DNA from: Chitinophagales bacterium
GTDB lineage: Bacteria > Bacteroidota > Bacteroidia > Chitinophagales > Chitinophagaceae
Direction of reading: 5' to 3'
Assembly: GCA_020636505.1 (NCBI GenBank)
Contig: JACJXR010000002.1
Location: forward strand, 372,001-436,000
DNA: 64,000 bases
Positions 50,148 to 58,794 of the stretch are shown here, one piece after another. The number at the start of each line of letters is the position of its first letter. Positions within the stretch are counted from its first letter, which is position 1. A model generated the notes under the pieces. The model worked only from the letters and a program-made list of their open reading frames with translations, did no database searches and was not told the origin of the DNA. The translations under genes were made by a program, and so were the position numbers.

Positions 50148-51209
50148 TTACAAATTATTAAGCGTGATTTTGAAGGCGGCGGGGTCTACTTTGTTCAGAA
50201 CAATGTTGACCGTTGTGCCTGTCTTTTGCGCAGGAGTCACAACACCTCCATAAAAATGCCCATTGATAATGGTGAAAGCCACAAAGTTTATCGGCAATTT
50301 CATTAAGTGTACTTCGCGCGTGTTATTCAAGTCGTAGATATAAATAGGGTATGCGATATTAAGATTGTTGAATAATGCATAGCAGAATAAAGGTGTCGAA
50401 TTCGGGATGGTATCTCCTGATGATGTAACCTTTACCGTTATCAACTCGTTTTGATATATTTTCAGGTACTTGTCAATGTTGCAAAGCCTTAGCTTGTCTG
50501 ATATCATCTTAAGGGTATCTTGCGCACCGGGCCTATAAATCGGAACCACCCTATTGGAAGTATCAACCACTTGGAGGCTGTCTACTATCACACGTGGAGA
50601 GTCCACTCTCCAGTTGACTTGGTTTTGAGGATCTCCCGTCACAGGTTGTCCGCTGAACACCTGCATATCGGGATCTGCATTTCCTTTCTGTGGCACAAAC
50701 ACCTGTAAAGGTGTGTTTGGTCTAAGGTTAAGTGGTGTACCGTTCTGTGTAACCTGTATATCTATCTCTCCACCGCTTACCAATGGTGCACCGTCACTCA
50801 CCGGCAGCATTCTGGAGAATATCATGTCTCCCCTGTTAAGAAACTCTCTTACTTGCACTTGTACGTTCCCGGTAACAGGTGCTCCGCCGGGCGTTACAAG
50901 CGCATTGGCCTTGATGACGTATCGCGTACCACTGTTACCGAAGAAGCTGTTGTCTTTGGTGGCGTCGATGGTCAGTGTTTTGTACTTCACTTCCAAGTCG
51001 TTGAAGACTTTTGAGAAGGTGTAGTTACCGGGAGTGCTTGGATTGCCGGGGTTGTTCGGGTTTGTGGGGTTACCCGGAGTAGTCGGGTCGTTGGGGTCTG
51101 TGGTTGTACCTGTCTGATTGTGTATCTTATTCTGCTTTTCTTTTTTACAGCCGATGGCCAATAGCGTAAGCATAAATACAAGCAGGTAAACGGGGCGTAA
51201 ATTTCTCAT
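50148..51209 (-). CDS. Lipoprotein with Pro/Asn-rich linker
   Basis: The ATG at 51209 (MRNLRPVYLLVFMLTLLAIGC) gives a lipoprotein signal (Cys21) and 353 residues. The longer frame lacks a reason to be used. After the Cys comes a low-complexity linker of NPNDPTTPGNPTNPNNPG type (residues about 35-62), then a beta-rich domain (YKTLTIDATKDNSFFG, GAPVTGNVQVQVREFLNRGD) with a C-terminal half that has NREVHLMKLPINFVAFTI. It may be a surface lipoprotein with an extended linker. No family was recognised. Confidence 0.7.
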   Translation of the reverse strand: MRNLRPVYLLVFMLTLLAIGCKKEKQNKIHNQTGTTTDPNDPTTPGNPTNPNNPGNPSTPGNYTFSKVFNDLEVKYKTLTIDATKDNSFFGNSGTRYVIKANALVTPGGAPVTGNVQVQVREFLNRGDMIFSRMLPVSDGAPLVSGGEIDIQVTQNGTPLNLRPNTPLQVFVPQKGNADPDMQVFSGQPVTGDPQNQVNWRVDSPRVIVDSLQVVDTSNRVVPIYRPGAQDTLKMISDKLRLCNIDKYLKIYQNELITVKVTSSGDTIPNSTPLFCYALFNNLNIAYPIYIYDLNNTREVHLMKLPINFVAFTIINGHFYGGVVTPAQKTGTTVNIVLNKVDPAAFKITLNNL

Positions 51210-51386
51210 AGCATGTCGTTTAGTTATCGAGTATAAGGTGTTGTCATAGTGTTTGACGAACGAACATGTGGAAATGTTAGATATATATCGTAAGAAAAAT
51301 ATGACAGCAAACGAATATGCCATAATACAATAGGTATCAGGCCAACCTTTCCACCCCTAAAAACGTTATTTTTGCTATCCGCAACT

Positions 51387-54209
51387 ATGGCTACGCAGAA
51401 AGCAACCACAAAGAATAAGAAAGCAGAATTAGGAGCTAATACATACGGCGATGCCGATGATGTGATATTCATCAAAGGTGCGCGCATGCACAACCTCAAG
51501 AATGTGGATGTGGCCATACCCCGCAACAAATTGGTGGTGGTAACGGGTGTATCGGGTTCGGGCAAAAGTAGCCTGACCATGGATACATTGTTTGCTGAGG
51601 GACAGCGCAGATATGCGGAAAGTCTCAGTGCTTATGCTCGTCAATTCCTGATGAGGATGGACAAGCCCGATGTTGATTACATACGTGGCATTTGTCCCGC
51701 GATAGCCATAGAACAAAAAGTAACCACACGTACACCACGCAGCACCGTCGGCAGCATGACGGAGATATACGATTATCTGCGACTGTTGTTCGCTCGAGCA
51801 GGACATACCTATTCGCCTGTAAGCGGCAAAGAGGTAAAGAAAGATTCTGTAAGCGATGTGGTGGATTACCTAAAAGAATTGGAGCATGGTGTTAAGGTGC
51901 AGATCATTGTACCGTTCGTCACCTACTATCAACGTAGTGAAGAAGAAGAGCTGAATGTGTTGATGCAAAAAGGCTTCACGCGTATATACGCGAAGGACCT
52001 GCAAAAGCCTTTGCGCATAGAAGACCTTTTGGAAGGTGAAACCAAACTACCCAAGAAGAACAACTATCTGCTGATAGACCGTATAGTGACCAAAGAGTTT
52101 GACGAGGATGACCTACACCGATTGGCAGATAGTATACAAACCGCATTTTACGAAAGCGAGGGTGAATGTTACTTGGAGCTTGACGGCGATAAGCTGAAAA
52201 TATTCAACAACAGATTTGAGGCGGACGGCATGACCTTTGAAGAGCCGAGCCCCAACCTGTTCTCCTTCAACAACCCTTATGGTGCATGCCCCGTGTGTGA
52301 GGGCTTTGGGATGGTATTGGGTATAGACCAAGACCTTGTGATACCCAACAAGAACCTAAGCGTATACGAAGATGCAGTGGCTTGTTGGAAAGGAGAAAAA
52401 ATGGCGGAGTGGAAAAACGCATTCGTACGTTCAGCCACCAAGTACGACTTTCCCATACACAAACCAATAGCAGAACTGACCAAAGAAGAATACACACTTC
52501 TGTGGGACGGTAATAACAACGTGAGCGGTATACGCGACTTCTTCACCATGGTGGAGCAAAACCTGTATAAAGTACAGTACAGAGTTATGCAGGCGCGCTA
52601 TCGCGGACGTACCACTTGTCACGAATGTGGTGGTGGAAGACTGCGTAAAGAAGCACAGTATGTGAAGGTGAACAATACCACCATATCCGAATTGATGTTG
52701 ATGCCAACGAGTGACTTGAACAAATGGTTCGACGATCTGAAACTGAACGAGCATGACGGCAAAGTTGCAGTGAGGATTTTGATAGAGATAAGGCAACGTC
52801 TGAAAACTTTGCTGGATGTTGGCTTGGGCTATCTTACGCTCAACCGTTTGGCAAATACATTGAGCGGTGGTGAAAGCCAGCGTATACAGCTTACAAAATT
52901 TTTAGGCAGTAACCTTACCGACTCGTTGTACATATTGGACGAACCGAGTATCGGACTACACTCCAGAGATACAGAGCGATTGATAAATGTATTGAAGAAC
53001 CTACGCGACCTTGGCAATACCGTTGTGGTGGTAGAGCACGACGAGATGATGATGCGCGAAGCGGACTACATTATCGACATGGGTCCATTGGCAAGCCACT
53101 TGGGCGGAGAGGTTGTAGCGGCAGGTCCTTACGATGAAATAATCAAAAACGAACTGAGCCTTACGGGACAGTACCTGAGCGGCAATATGAAAATAGAGCC
53201 CCCTGCCATCAAGCGTAAGCCCAAAGGGTATATAGAGTTGGAAGGTTGCCGACAACACAACCTGAAGAACATAGACGTAAAATTTCCACTGAATGTGATG
53301 TGTGTGGTGACAGGTGTGAGCGGTAGCGGTAAAACCACATTGGTGAAACAAACCCTCTACCCCGCCATGATGAAACATCTTGGTGAAGGCACGGACCGAC
53401 CCGGTTTGCACAAGAGCTTGGATGGTGATATAGATAGGATAAGCAATGTGGAGATGGTGGACCAAAACCCCATCGGCAAATCGTCTCGCAGCAACCCCGT
53501 GACCTACATCAAGGCATGGGATGAAATGCGTAAACTCTACGCGAAGCAACCGTTGTCCAAAATGCGAGGTTTCAAAGAGAAGCATTTTTCTTTCAACACC
53601 GACGGTGGACGATGCGACACTTGTAAGGGAGAAGGCGAAGTGGTGGTGGAAATGCAGTTTCTTGCAGATGTACACTTATTGTGCGAAAGTTGTAAGGGCA
53701 AACGTTTCAAAGACGAAGTGTTGGAAGTGAAGTATCGTGACAAGAATGTATACGATGTATTGGAAATGAGTGTGGACGAAGCACTGTTGTTCTTTGAAGA
53801 CGAAAAGAAAATTGCACAAGCCATGCAACCACTCAGCGACGTAGGTTTAGGATATGTGAAGTTGGGACAAAGCAGCAACACCCTTAGCGGTGGTGAAGCG
53901 CAACGTGTGAAGCTGGCGTCATTCCTCGGTCGAGGCAACAACAAGGATAAGATACTGTTCATCTTCGACGAACCGACGACAGGCTTGCACTTTCACGATA
54001 TCAAAAAATTGTTGGCATCGTTCGACGCATTGATAGAGCAAGGCCACAGTGTGATAGTGATAGAGCACAATACGGATGTGATAAAAAGTGCCGATCATAT
54101 CATCGACCTTGGACCCGAAGGTGGTGCAGGTGGTGGTAAACTACTCTACACAGGTACTCCCGAAGGACTGAAAGACGTAAAGGATAGCTATACAGGTAGG
54201 TACATGTAG
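51387..54209 (+). CDS. uvrA: Excinuclease ABC subunit A
   Basis: The ATG at 51387 (MATQKATTKNKKAELGANTYGD) gives 940 residues; an earlier in-frame ATG at 51372 is less likely. Both ATP-binding cassettes are complete: Walker A GVSGSGKSSL and GVSGSGKTTL, signatures NTLSGGESQR and NTLSGGEAQR. Zinc-finger pairs include CPVCEGFG, CHECGGGR, CDTCKGEG and CESCKGKR. It recognises DNA lesions with UvrB in nucleotide excision repair. UvrB is not in the window. A TATTTTTG at 51367-51374 resembles a -7 element, just 12 bases before the ATG. Confidence 0.97.
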   Translation: MATQKATTKNKKAELGANTYGDADDVIFIKGARMHNLKNVDVAIPRNKLVVVTGVSGSGKSSLTMDTLFAEGQRRYAESLSAYARQFLMRMDKPDVDYIRGICPAIAIEQKVTTRTPRSTVGSMTEIYDYLRLLFARAGHTYSPVSGKEVKKDSVSDVVDYLKELEHGVKVQIIVPFVTYYQRSEEEELNVLMQKGFTRIYAKDLQKPLRIEDLLEGETKLPKKNNYLLIDRIVTKEFDEDDLHRLADSIQTAFYESEGECYLELDGDKLKIFNNRFEADGMTFEEPSPNLFSFNNPYGACPVCEGFGMVLGIDQDLVIPNKNLSVYEDAVACWKGEKMAEWKNAFVRSATKYDFPIHKPIAELTKEEYTLLWDGNNNVSGIRDFFTMVEQNLYKVQYRVMQARYRGRTTCHECGGGRLRKEAQYVKVNNTTISELMLMPTSDLNKWFDDLKLNEHDGKVAVRILIEIRQRLKTLLDVGLGYLTLNRLANTLSGGESQRIQLTKFLGSNLTDSLYILDEPSIGLHSRDTERLINVLKNLRDLGNTVVVVEHDEMMMREADYIIDMGPLASHLGGEVVAAGPYDEIIKNELSLTGQYLSGNMKIEPPAIKRKPKGYIELEGCRQHNLKNIDVKFPLNVMCVVTGVSGSGKTTLVKQTLYPAMMKHLGEGTDRPGLHKSLDGDIDRISNVEMVDQNPIGKSSRSNPVTYIKAWDEMRKLYAKQPLSKMRGFKEKHFSFNTDGGRCDTCKGEGEVVVEMQFLADVHLLCESCKGKRFKDEVLEVKYRDKNVYDVLEMSVDEALLFFEDEKKIAQAMQPLSDVGLGYVKLGQSSNTLSGGEAQRVKLASFLGRGNNKDKILFIFDEPTTGLHFHDIKKLLASFDALIEQGHSVIVIEHNTDVIKSADHIIDLGPEGGAGGGKLLYTGTPEGLKDVKDSYTGRYM

Positions 54210-54210
54210 G

Positions 54211-55209
54211 TTAACCACCTGCAAACATCAGTTTCATCATCAGCAAGTACACCAACAATATCACGAAGGTATCGATGGCCATACCCACTTTCCATTTGCT
54301 TTTGTAAACAAGTCCAATGATCCCTACCGTGGTAATGAGTACTGTACCCAATGCGGGAACCAACAGTGTTGGAGATATACTTTCCAATATGGGACCTTTT
54401 GTGTAAACCATATCGTTAATCGCCAATACGAATATGTTGAACACATTACTACCCAAAACATTGCCTACGGCCATATCCACAGAGCCATGCCGTACCGCCA
54501 TAATGCTCACCACTATCTCTGGTAGTGAGGTAGAGAACGCCAAGAACACTGTACCGAATACACCTTCTTCAATACCTGCATACTCTGCTACGTCCTCTCC
54601 ATAAAATGGCAAGAATATCGCCGCTACTACTACTACTGTCGCAAACAGCAGGTACTTACTGATAATGTGGGTTTTCGTATATTGGATATCGGCTTTGGTT
54701 TCTTCTTGCACCTCTGTTTCTCCTTTCGGACGCTTCTCGTAATTGTACACTGCACGAATGGCAAAGAAGTATATGACCATGAATAAAAGGCTGTCATTGC
54801 CTACCCATGCAATATGACCGAACAGTCCCGGCTGTATGATGGACATCATCACAATACATAATAATACCACACCGAATGCCGCTGCAATGATGTGCCCTGT
54901 TTGCGCCGTAAAGGTAACGGGAGGCCGTTTATAAAAAACAACATCCAACAAGGAAATGATAAGTATGTTGAATGCGCAACTACCTATAACGTTACCAACC
55001 GCCATACTAGGTGAATCCACCAACTGAATGGAACTGATACCTGTAACCAATTCAGGCAACGACGTAACACCTGCCATCAATATCATACCCATCCACATTT
55101 TGCCCCAGCCCATAATATCGGCCAACATATCGCCGTAATATGATAGGCGGCTGCCTGCGTAAAGAATAGCTATAACACAAACTAAAAATCCAAAGAGGCT
55201 TTGTTCCAT
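54211..55209 (-). CDS. Calcium/sodium antiporter (NCX-like)
   Basis: The 332-residue protein has about ten membrane helices and two alpha repeats typical of the Ca2+:cation antiporter superfamily: GVTSLPELVTGISS/VGNVIGSCAFNI and STSLPEIVVSIMA/VGNVLGSNVFNI. A charged cytoplasmic loop (RPKGETEVQEETKADIQ) sits in the middle. It should exchange Ca2+ for Na+ (or H+). It ends one base after the uvrA stop, convergent with it. The length is normal for YrbG-type proteins. Confidence 0.9.
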   Translation of the reverse strand: MEQSLFGFLVCVIAILYAGSRLSYYGDMLADIMGWGKMWMGMILMAGVTSLPELVTGISSIQLVDSPSMAVGNVIGSCAFNILIISLLDVVFYKRPPVTFTAQTGHIIAAAFGVVLLCIVMMSIIQPGLFGHIAWVGNDSLLFMVIYFFAIRAVYNYEKRPKGETEVQEETKADIQYTKTHIISKYLLFATVVVVAAIFLPFYGEDVAEYAGIEEGVFGTVFLAFSTSLPEIVVSIMAVRHGSVDMAVGNVLGSNVFNIFVLAINDMVYTKGPILESISPTLLVPALGTVLITTVGIIGLVYKSKWKVGMAIDTFVILLVYLLMMKLMFAGG

Positions 55210-55350
55210 CAGTTAAACATTCAAGTACTGTAAAATATAAAAGAAATGATGCACCGCCTATAATCTACACTGGTAACGGTGATATAATCGTTAAATAATT
55301 GCATTTGCAATATATGTTTCAGAGCTTTGATCATCATAACGACCGGTAGC

Positions 55351-55827
55351 ATGAAAAAAACATTGATCATACCCACTCTTTTGTTGTTTACCGCATGTGT
55401 CAACAATGACGATTCCGATGCCAATCAAGACACTTCTCCGGTTGAAGAAATGGCAGTTGAAACAACAACAGTAGACGAGGCCTGTTATTTGTATACGGAG
55501 AATACAGTGGATACACAGCTGGTGCGTTTAAAATTTCATGGCGACAGCGTGACCGGTGTTATGAAATACCTGCCTTGGCAAAAAGATGCGAGCGTGGGCA
55601 CTCTTTCAGGCATCAAAATAGATACCGCGATGGAACTTGAATGGACCTATTGGCAAGAAGGAATGGAAACAACTGAGCCTGTTGTATTTGTGATACTAGG
55701 TGATAAGCTTCAACAAAAAAGAACAAGGCATGACCAAACAGGCGAAATGTATGTACCCGAGTTTGCGAAGCTGTTATATGAATATGAAAAGGTGGATTGT
55801 AGTGTGTTGCCTGACAGGGATTATTAA
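55351..55827 (+). CDS. Small lipoprotein of unknown function
   Basis: The ATG at 55351 (MKKTLIIPTLLLFTAC) gives a lipoprotein signal with Cys16 and 158 residues; the frame extends further upstream without support. The mature part is NNDDSDANQDTSPVEEMAVE, a linker, then a beta-rich domain (CYLYTENTVDTQLVRLKFHG and VTGVMKYLPWQKDASVG). It ends convergently with the ABC ATPase gene (overlap of four bases). Small lipoproteins of this form are common in Bacteroidota, and I recognise no family. Confidence 0.65.
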   Translation: MKKTLIIPTLLLFTACVNNDDSDANQDTSPVEEMAVETTTVDEACYLYTENTVDTQLVRLKFHGDSVTGVMKYLPWQKDASVGTLSGIKIDTAMELEWTYWQEGMETTEPVVFVILGDKLQQKRTRHDQTGEMYVPEFAKLLYEYEKVDCSVLPDRDY

Positions 55828-57494
55828 GGTATAGCTGATACCAACTTCTTGGTGTATTCGTTTTGAGGATGGCGAAGTACTTGCTCTGCATCGCCTTGCT
55901 CTACAAACCTACCGTTCTGCATCACCATCACTCTATCACTTATATAGTGTACCACATTCAAGTCGTGGGATATGAAGAGGTATGACAAGTTGAACTCAGC
56001 TTGCAACTCTTTCAATAGGTTCAATATTTGTGCCTGCACACTTACATCCAATGCAGACACACTTTCATCACATATCAACAATTGCGGACGAACGGCTAAT
56101 GCGCGTGCTATGCCCAAACGTTGTCTTTGCCCACCAGAGAACTGATGCGGATAACGCTTCAAACTATCTTGCGGCAGATGAACAAGGTCCAACAAGCGTT
56201 GCGCCTCATTCTTACGTTCTCTTTTAGGTACGATGTTGTGTACAGCAAGCGGCTCCATCAGCATATCTCCAATGCTCATGCGTGGATTGAGTGAACCATA
56301 AGGGTCTTGAAATATCAGTTGCACTTGTCTGCGTACACGCTGCCAATCTTTTTGCGGCAATTGTGCAAGGTCCTCTCCATTGAATAGCACTTGCCCCTCT
56401 TGTATAGGCAACAAGCCCATTATGCTGCGCCCTATTGTGCTTTTACCACAACCACTTTCGCCCACCAAGCCCAACACCTCACCTTTATGCAAGTCGAACG
56501 AAACACCCTGTACGGCTTTGAAGTATTCAACAGGTCTGCCCAACCAATCGTTCTTCACGGTAAACCATACTTTCAAACCATCAACCTTCAACATCACATC
56601 GTCGGTGATTGTGGTTTTATGTTGTTTTTGCACAGGTATAGCATTGCCTTCCAAAAAGTCTGCAACTATCGGTAAGCGTTTTCTCTTATTGTCGGATGTT
56701 GGCCTACATGCCAACAATGCTTTTGTATAATCTTGTTGAGGGTTCTTCAATACATCCTCTACACTTCCTTGCTCAACAGGCTTACCACGATACATAACCA
56801 AAACATCATCGGCGGTTTTTGCAGCCAATGCAAGGTCATGCGTAATGAATATCATGGATGTGCCTTGCTCGCGTTGTAAGGCTTGCATCAAGTCAACTAT
56901 CTCTTGCTGCACGGTTACGTCCAATGCTGTTGTGGGTTCGTCTGCTATCAGCAACACAGGGTCGTTACACATGGCCATGGCTATCATTACGCGCTGCTTC
57001 TGCCCTCCGGACAATTCGTGTGGATACTTCTCAAATGCAGCTTTGGCATCTCTTATCTTCACTTTGTCCAACCAATCAATGGTTTGCTGTTTCGCAGTAC
57101 GTTTGCTGACACCTTGGTGCAGTACCATACTCTCTGCTATTTGCTCGCCCACTTTCATCACGGGATTCAGCGCGCTCATAGGTTCTTGAAATATCATGCC
57201 TATATGATCTCCCCTGACCTTTTGCCAAACATCACTCGATAAGTTTTTATCCAAAGTGTATGACTGTCCTGCAGCACTCAATAAAATTTCACCAGTTACC
57301 TTGGCTGTTTTGGGCAACAAACCCATCAACGATAATGCAGTCAGTGATTTACCCGAACCACTCTCTCCTACTATGGCCAACGTTTTGCCCTCACCTATTG
57401 CAAAGGATACATCATCCACCACTTTGGATGTAACATCGTTGCCGAATGAGATATTCAGATGGCTGACTGTAAGTATGGTATTGTCGCTGCTCAC
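55824..57494 (-). CDS. Fused dipeptide/oligopeptide ABC transporter ATP-binding protein
   Basis: The 556 residues contain two complete ATP-binding cassettes, DppD/OppD-like then DppF/OppF-like, in one chain. The first has GESGSGKSLTALSLMG, ELSGGQKQRVMIAMA and ADEPTTALDV. The second has GESGCGKSTIGRSIMG, FSGGQRQRLGIARA and CDESVSALDV. The start is GTG at 57492-57494, overlapping the AMP nucleosidase TAG by one base (TAGTG). It would drive peptide or nickel uptake with permeases that are not in the window. The fused arrangement is common in some lineages. Confidence 0.9.
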   Translation of the reverse strand: MSSDNTILTVSHLNISFGNDVTSKVVDDVSFAIGEGKTLAIVGESGSGKSLTALSLMGLLPKTAKVTGEILLSAAGQSYTLDKNLSSDVWQKVRGDHIGMIFQEPMSALNPVMKVGEQIAESMVLHQGVSKRTAKQQTIDWLDKVKIRDAKAAFEKYPHELSGGQKQRVMIAMAMCNDPVLLIADEPTTALDVTVQQEIVDLMQALQREQGTSMIFITHDLALAAKTADDVLVMYRGKPVEQGSVEDVLKNPQQDYTKALLACRPTSDNKRKRLPIVADFLEGNAIPVQKQHKTTITDDVMLKVDGLKVWFTVKNDWLGRPVEYFKAVQGVSFDLHKGEVLGLVGESGCGKSTIGRSIMGLLPIQEGQVLFNGEDLAQLPQKDWQRVRRQVQLIFQDPYGSLNPRMSIGDMLMEPLAVHNIVPKRERKNEAQRLLDLVHLPQDSLKRYPHQFSGGQRQRLGIARALAVRPQLLICDESVSALDVSVQAQILNLLKELQAEFNLSYLFISHDLNVVHYISDRVMVMQNGRFVEQGDAEQVLRHPQNEYTKKLVSAIP

Positions 57495-58267
57495 TAAAAT
57501 TTCAGATGCTTGACGGTAAGCCCTTTGTTGATGAGTTGTTTCAATGAATCGATACCTATTTTCAAATGCGTGTCCACATAGTCTTTGGTGACTGCGGCAT
57601 CACTCACATCGGTCTTGACACCCTCTGGCACCATCGGTTGGTCGGACACCAGTAACAATGCACCCGTAGATATTTTGTTGGCAAATCCCGCCGAAAATAT
57701 AGTGGCTGTCTCCATATCTATCGCCATGGCGCGTATGCTACGCAAATAGGTTTTAAAATGACTGTCGTGCTCCCAGACCCTACGGTTGGTGGTGTATACG
57801 GTTCCTGTCCAGTAATCTTGCTTGTACACATCGCGTATGGTAGTGGAAATTGCTTTTTGCAGCGCGAATGACGGCAATGCAGGCACTTCGGGAGGGAAAT
57901 AATCATCGCTTGCTCCTTCTCCTCTTATCGCCGCTATGGGCAGTATCAGGTCTCCCACTTTATTCTTTCTTTTCAGTCCGCCACACTTACCGAGAAACAA
58001 CACTGCTTTGGGCTTGATGGACGATAACAGGTCCATGATGGTGGCGGCATTGGCACTACCCATCATAAAGTTGATGATGGTGATACCCCCGGCGGTAGCG
58101 CAAGGCATGGGCTTGTCTTTCCCTACAACAGGCACATTATGCATATCGGCAAAGCTTTGCACGTACCCTTTGAAATTGCACAGGATGATATACTTACCAA
58201 AGTCTTTCAACTGCAGCCCGGTATATCGTGGCAACCAATTCTTCACTATTTCTTCTTTCGTCTTCAT
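57494..58267 (-). CDS. amn: AMP nucleosidase (short Bacteroidota type)
   Basis: The 257-residue nucleoside-phosphorylase-like enzyme has CATAGGITIINFMMGSANAATIMDLL, then VLFLGKCGGLK, and the base-binding region IRAMAIDMETATIFSAGFAN and LLVSDQPMVPEG. It splits AMP to adenine and ribose 5-phosphate in purine recycling. This short form lacks the extra N-terminal domain of E. coli Amn. Its stop overlaps the GTG of the downstream ABC ATPase by one base. Uridine phosphorylase-like activity is a remote alternative. Confidence 0.85.
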   Translation of the reverse strand: MKTKEEIVKNWLPRYTGLQLKDFGKYIILCNFKGYVQSFADMHNVPVVGKDKPMPCATAGGITIINFMMGSANAATIMDLLSSIKPKAVLFLGKCGGLKRKNKVGDLILPIAAIRGEGASDDYFPPEVPALPSFALQKAISTTIRDVYKQDYWTGTVYTTNRRVWEHDSHFKTYLRSIRAMAIDMETATIFSAGFANKISTGALLLVSDQPMVPEGVKTDVSDAAVTKDYVDTHLKIGIDSLKQLINKGLTVKHLKF

Positions 58268-58320
58268 GTCTTATTAAAGTTACTAAATACTCACTACCTC
58301 TTTGTCATCAACAATTTATA

Positions 58321-58794
58321 ATGCGTGAAAGTTTTTCTAATTTTCCATCGATGATAAATGTTGATTTCACAGAAGGGGAGCTGAAGCTGAAAAGAGAAGA
58401 TGGGAAAGTGTATGTACACGACCCTATCCGCAAAAAATGGCTGATACTCACACCCGAAGAGCATGTGCGCCAATATGTGCTTCAATATTTCATCAATAAG
58501 CTGAACTATCCATCCGCTCTGATATCTGTGGAGAAGCAAATAAACGTAGGTACACTGAGTAAAAGGTTTGACGTGGTGGTATATGACCGCGACCATAAGC
58601 CATGGTTGTTGGTGGAATGCAAAGCACCCGAAGTAAACATAGGCGACAGCACACTGCACCAACTTTTACAATACCACAACACCATGCAGTGCAACTATTG
58701 GTTGGTCACCAACGGACATCAAACCTATTGTGCGGATGCCTGCAATTTGCCCGAAGTAAAATGGATGAATGAATTACCTGCCTATGAGTTTTGA
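58321..58794 (+). CDS. Orphan HsdR N-terminal domain protein
   Basis: The ATG at 58321 (MRESFSNFPSMINVDFTEG) gives 157 residues; the longer frame to 58228 starts inside the promoter region of the divergent gene. The domain is the type I restriction HsdR N-terminal (PD-(D/E)xK) module: HVRQYVLQYFINKL, SKRFDVVVYDRDHKPWLLVECKAP (with D and E-x-K of the nuclease fold) and HQLLQYHNTMQCNYWLVTNG. There is no helicase or HsdM/S. Stand-alone copies are common in Bacteroidota, and the role is unknown. It ends convergently, overlapping the CtpA gene by 21 bases. Confidence 0.85.
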   Translation: MRESFSNFPSMINVDFTEGELKLKREDGKVYVHDPIRKKWLILTPEEHVRQYVLQYFINKLNYPSALISVEKQINVGTLSKRFDVVVYDRDHKPWLLVECKAPEVNIGDSTLHQLLQYHNTMQCNYWLVTNGHQTYCADACNLPEVKWMNELPAYEF

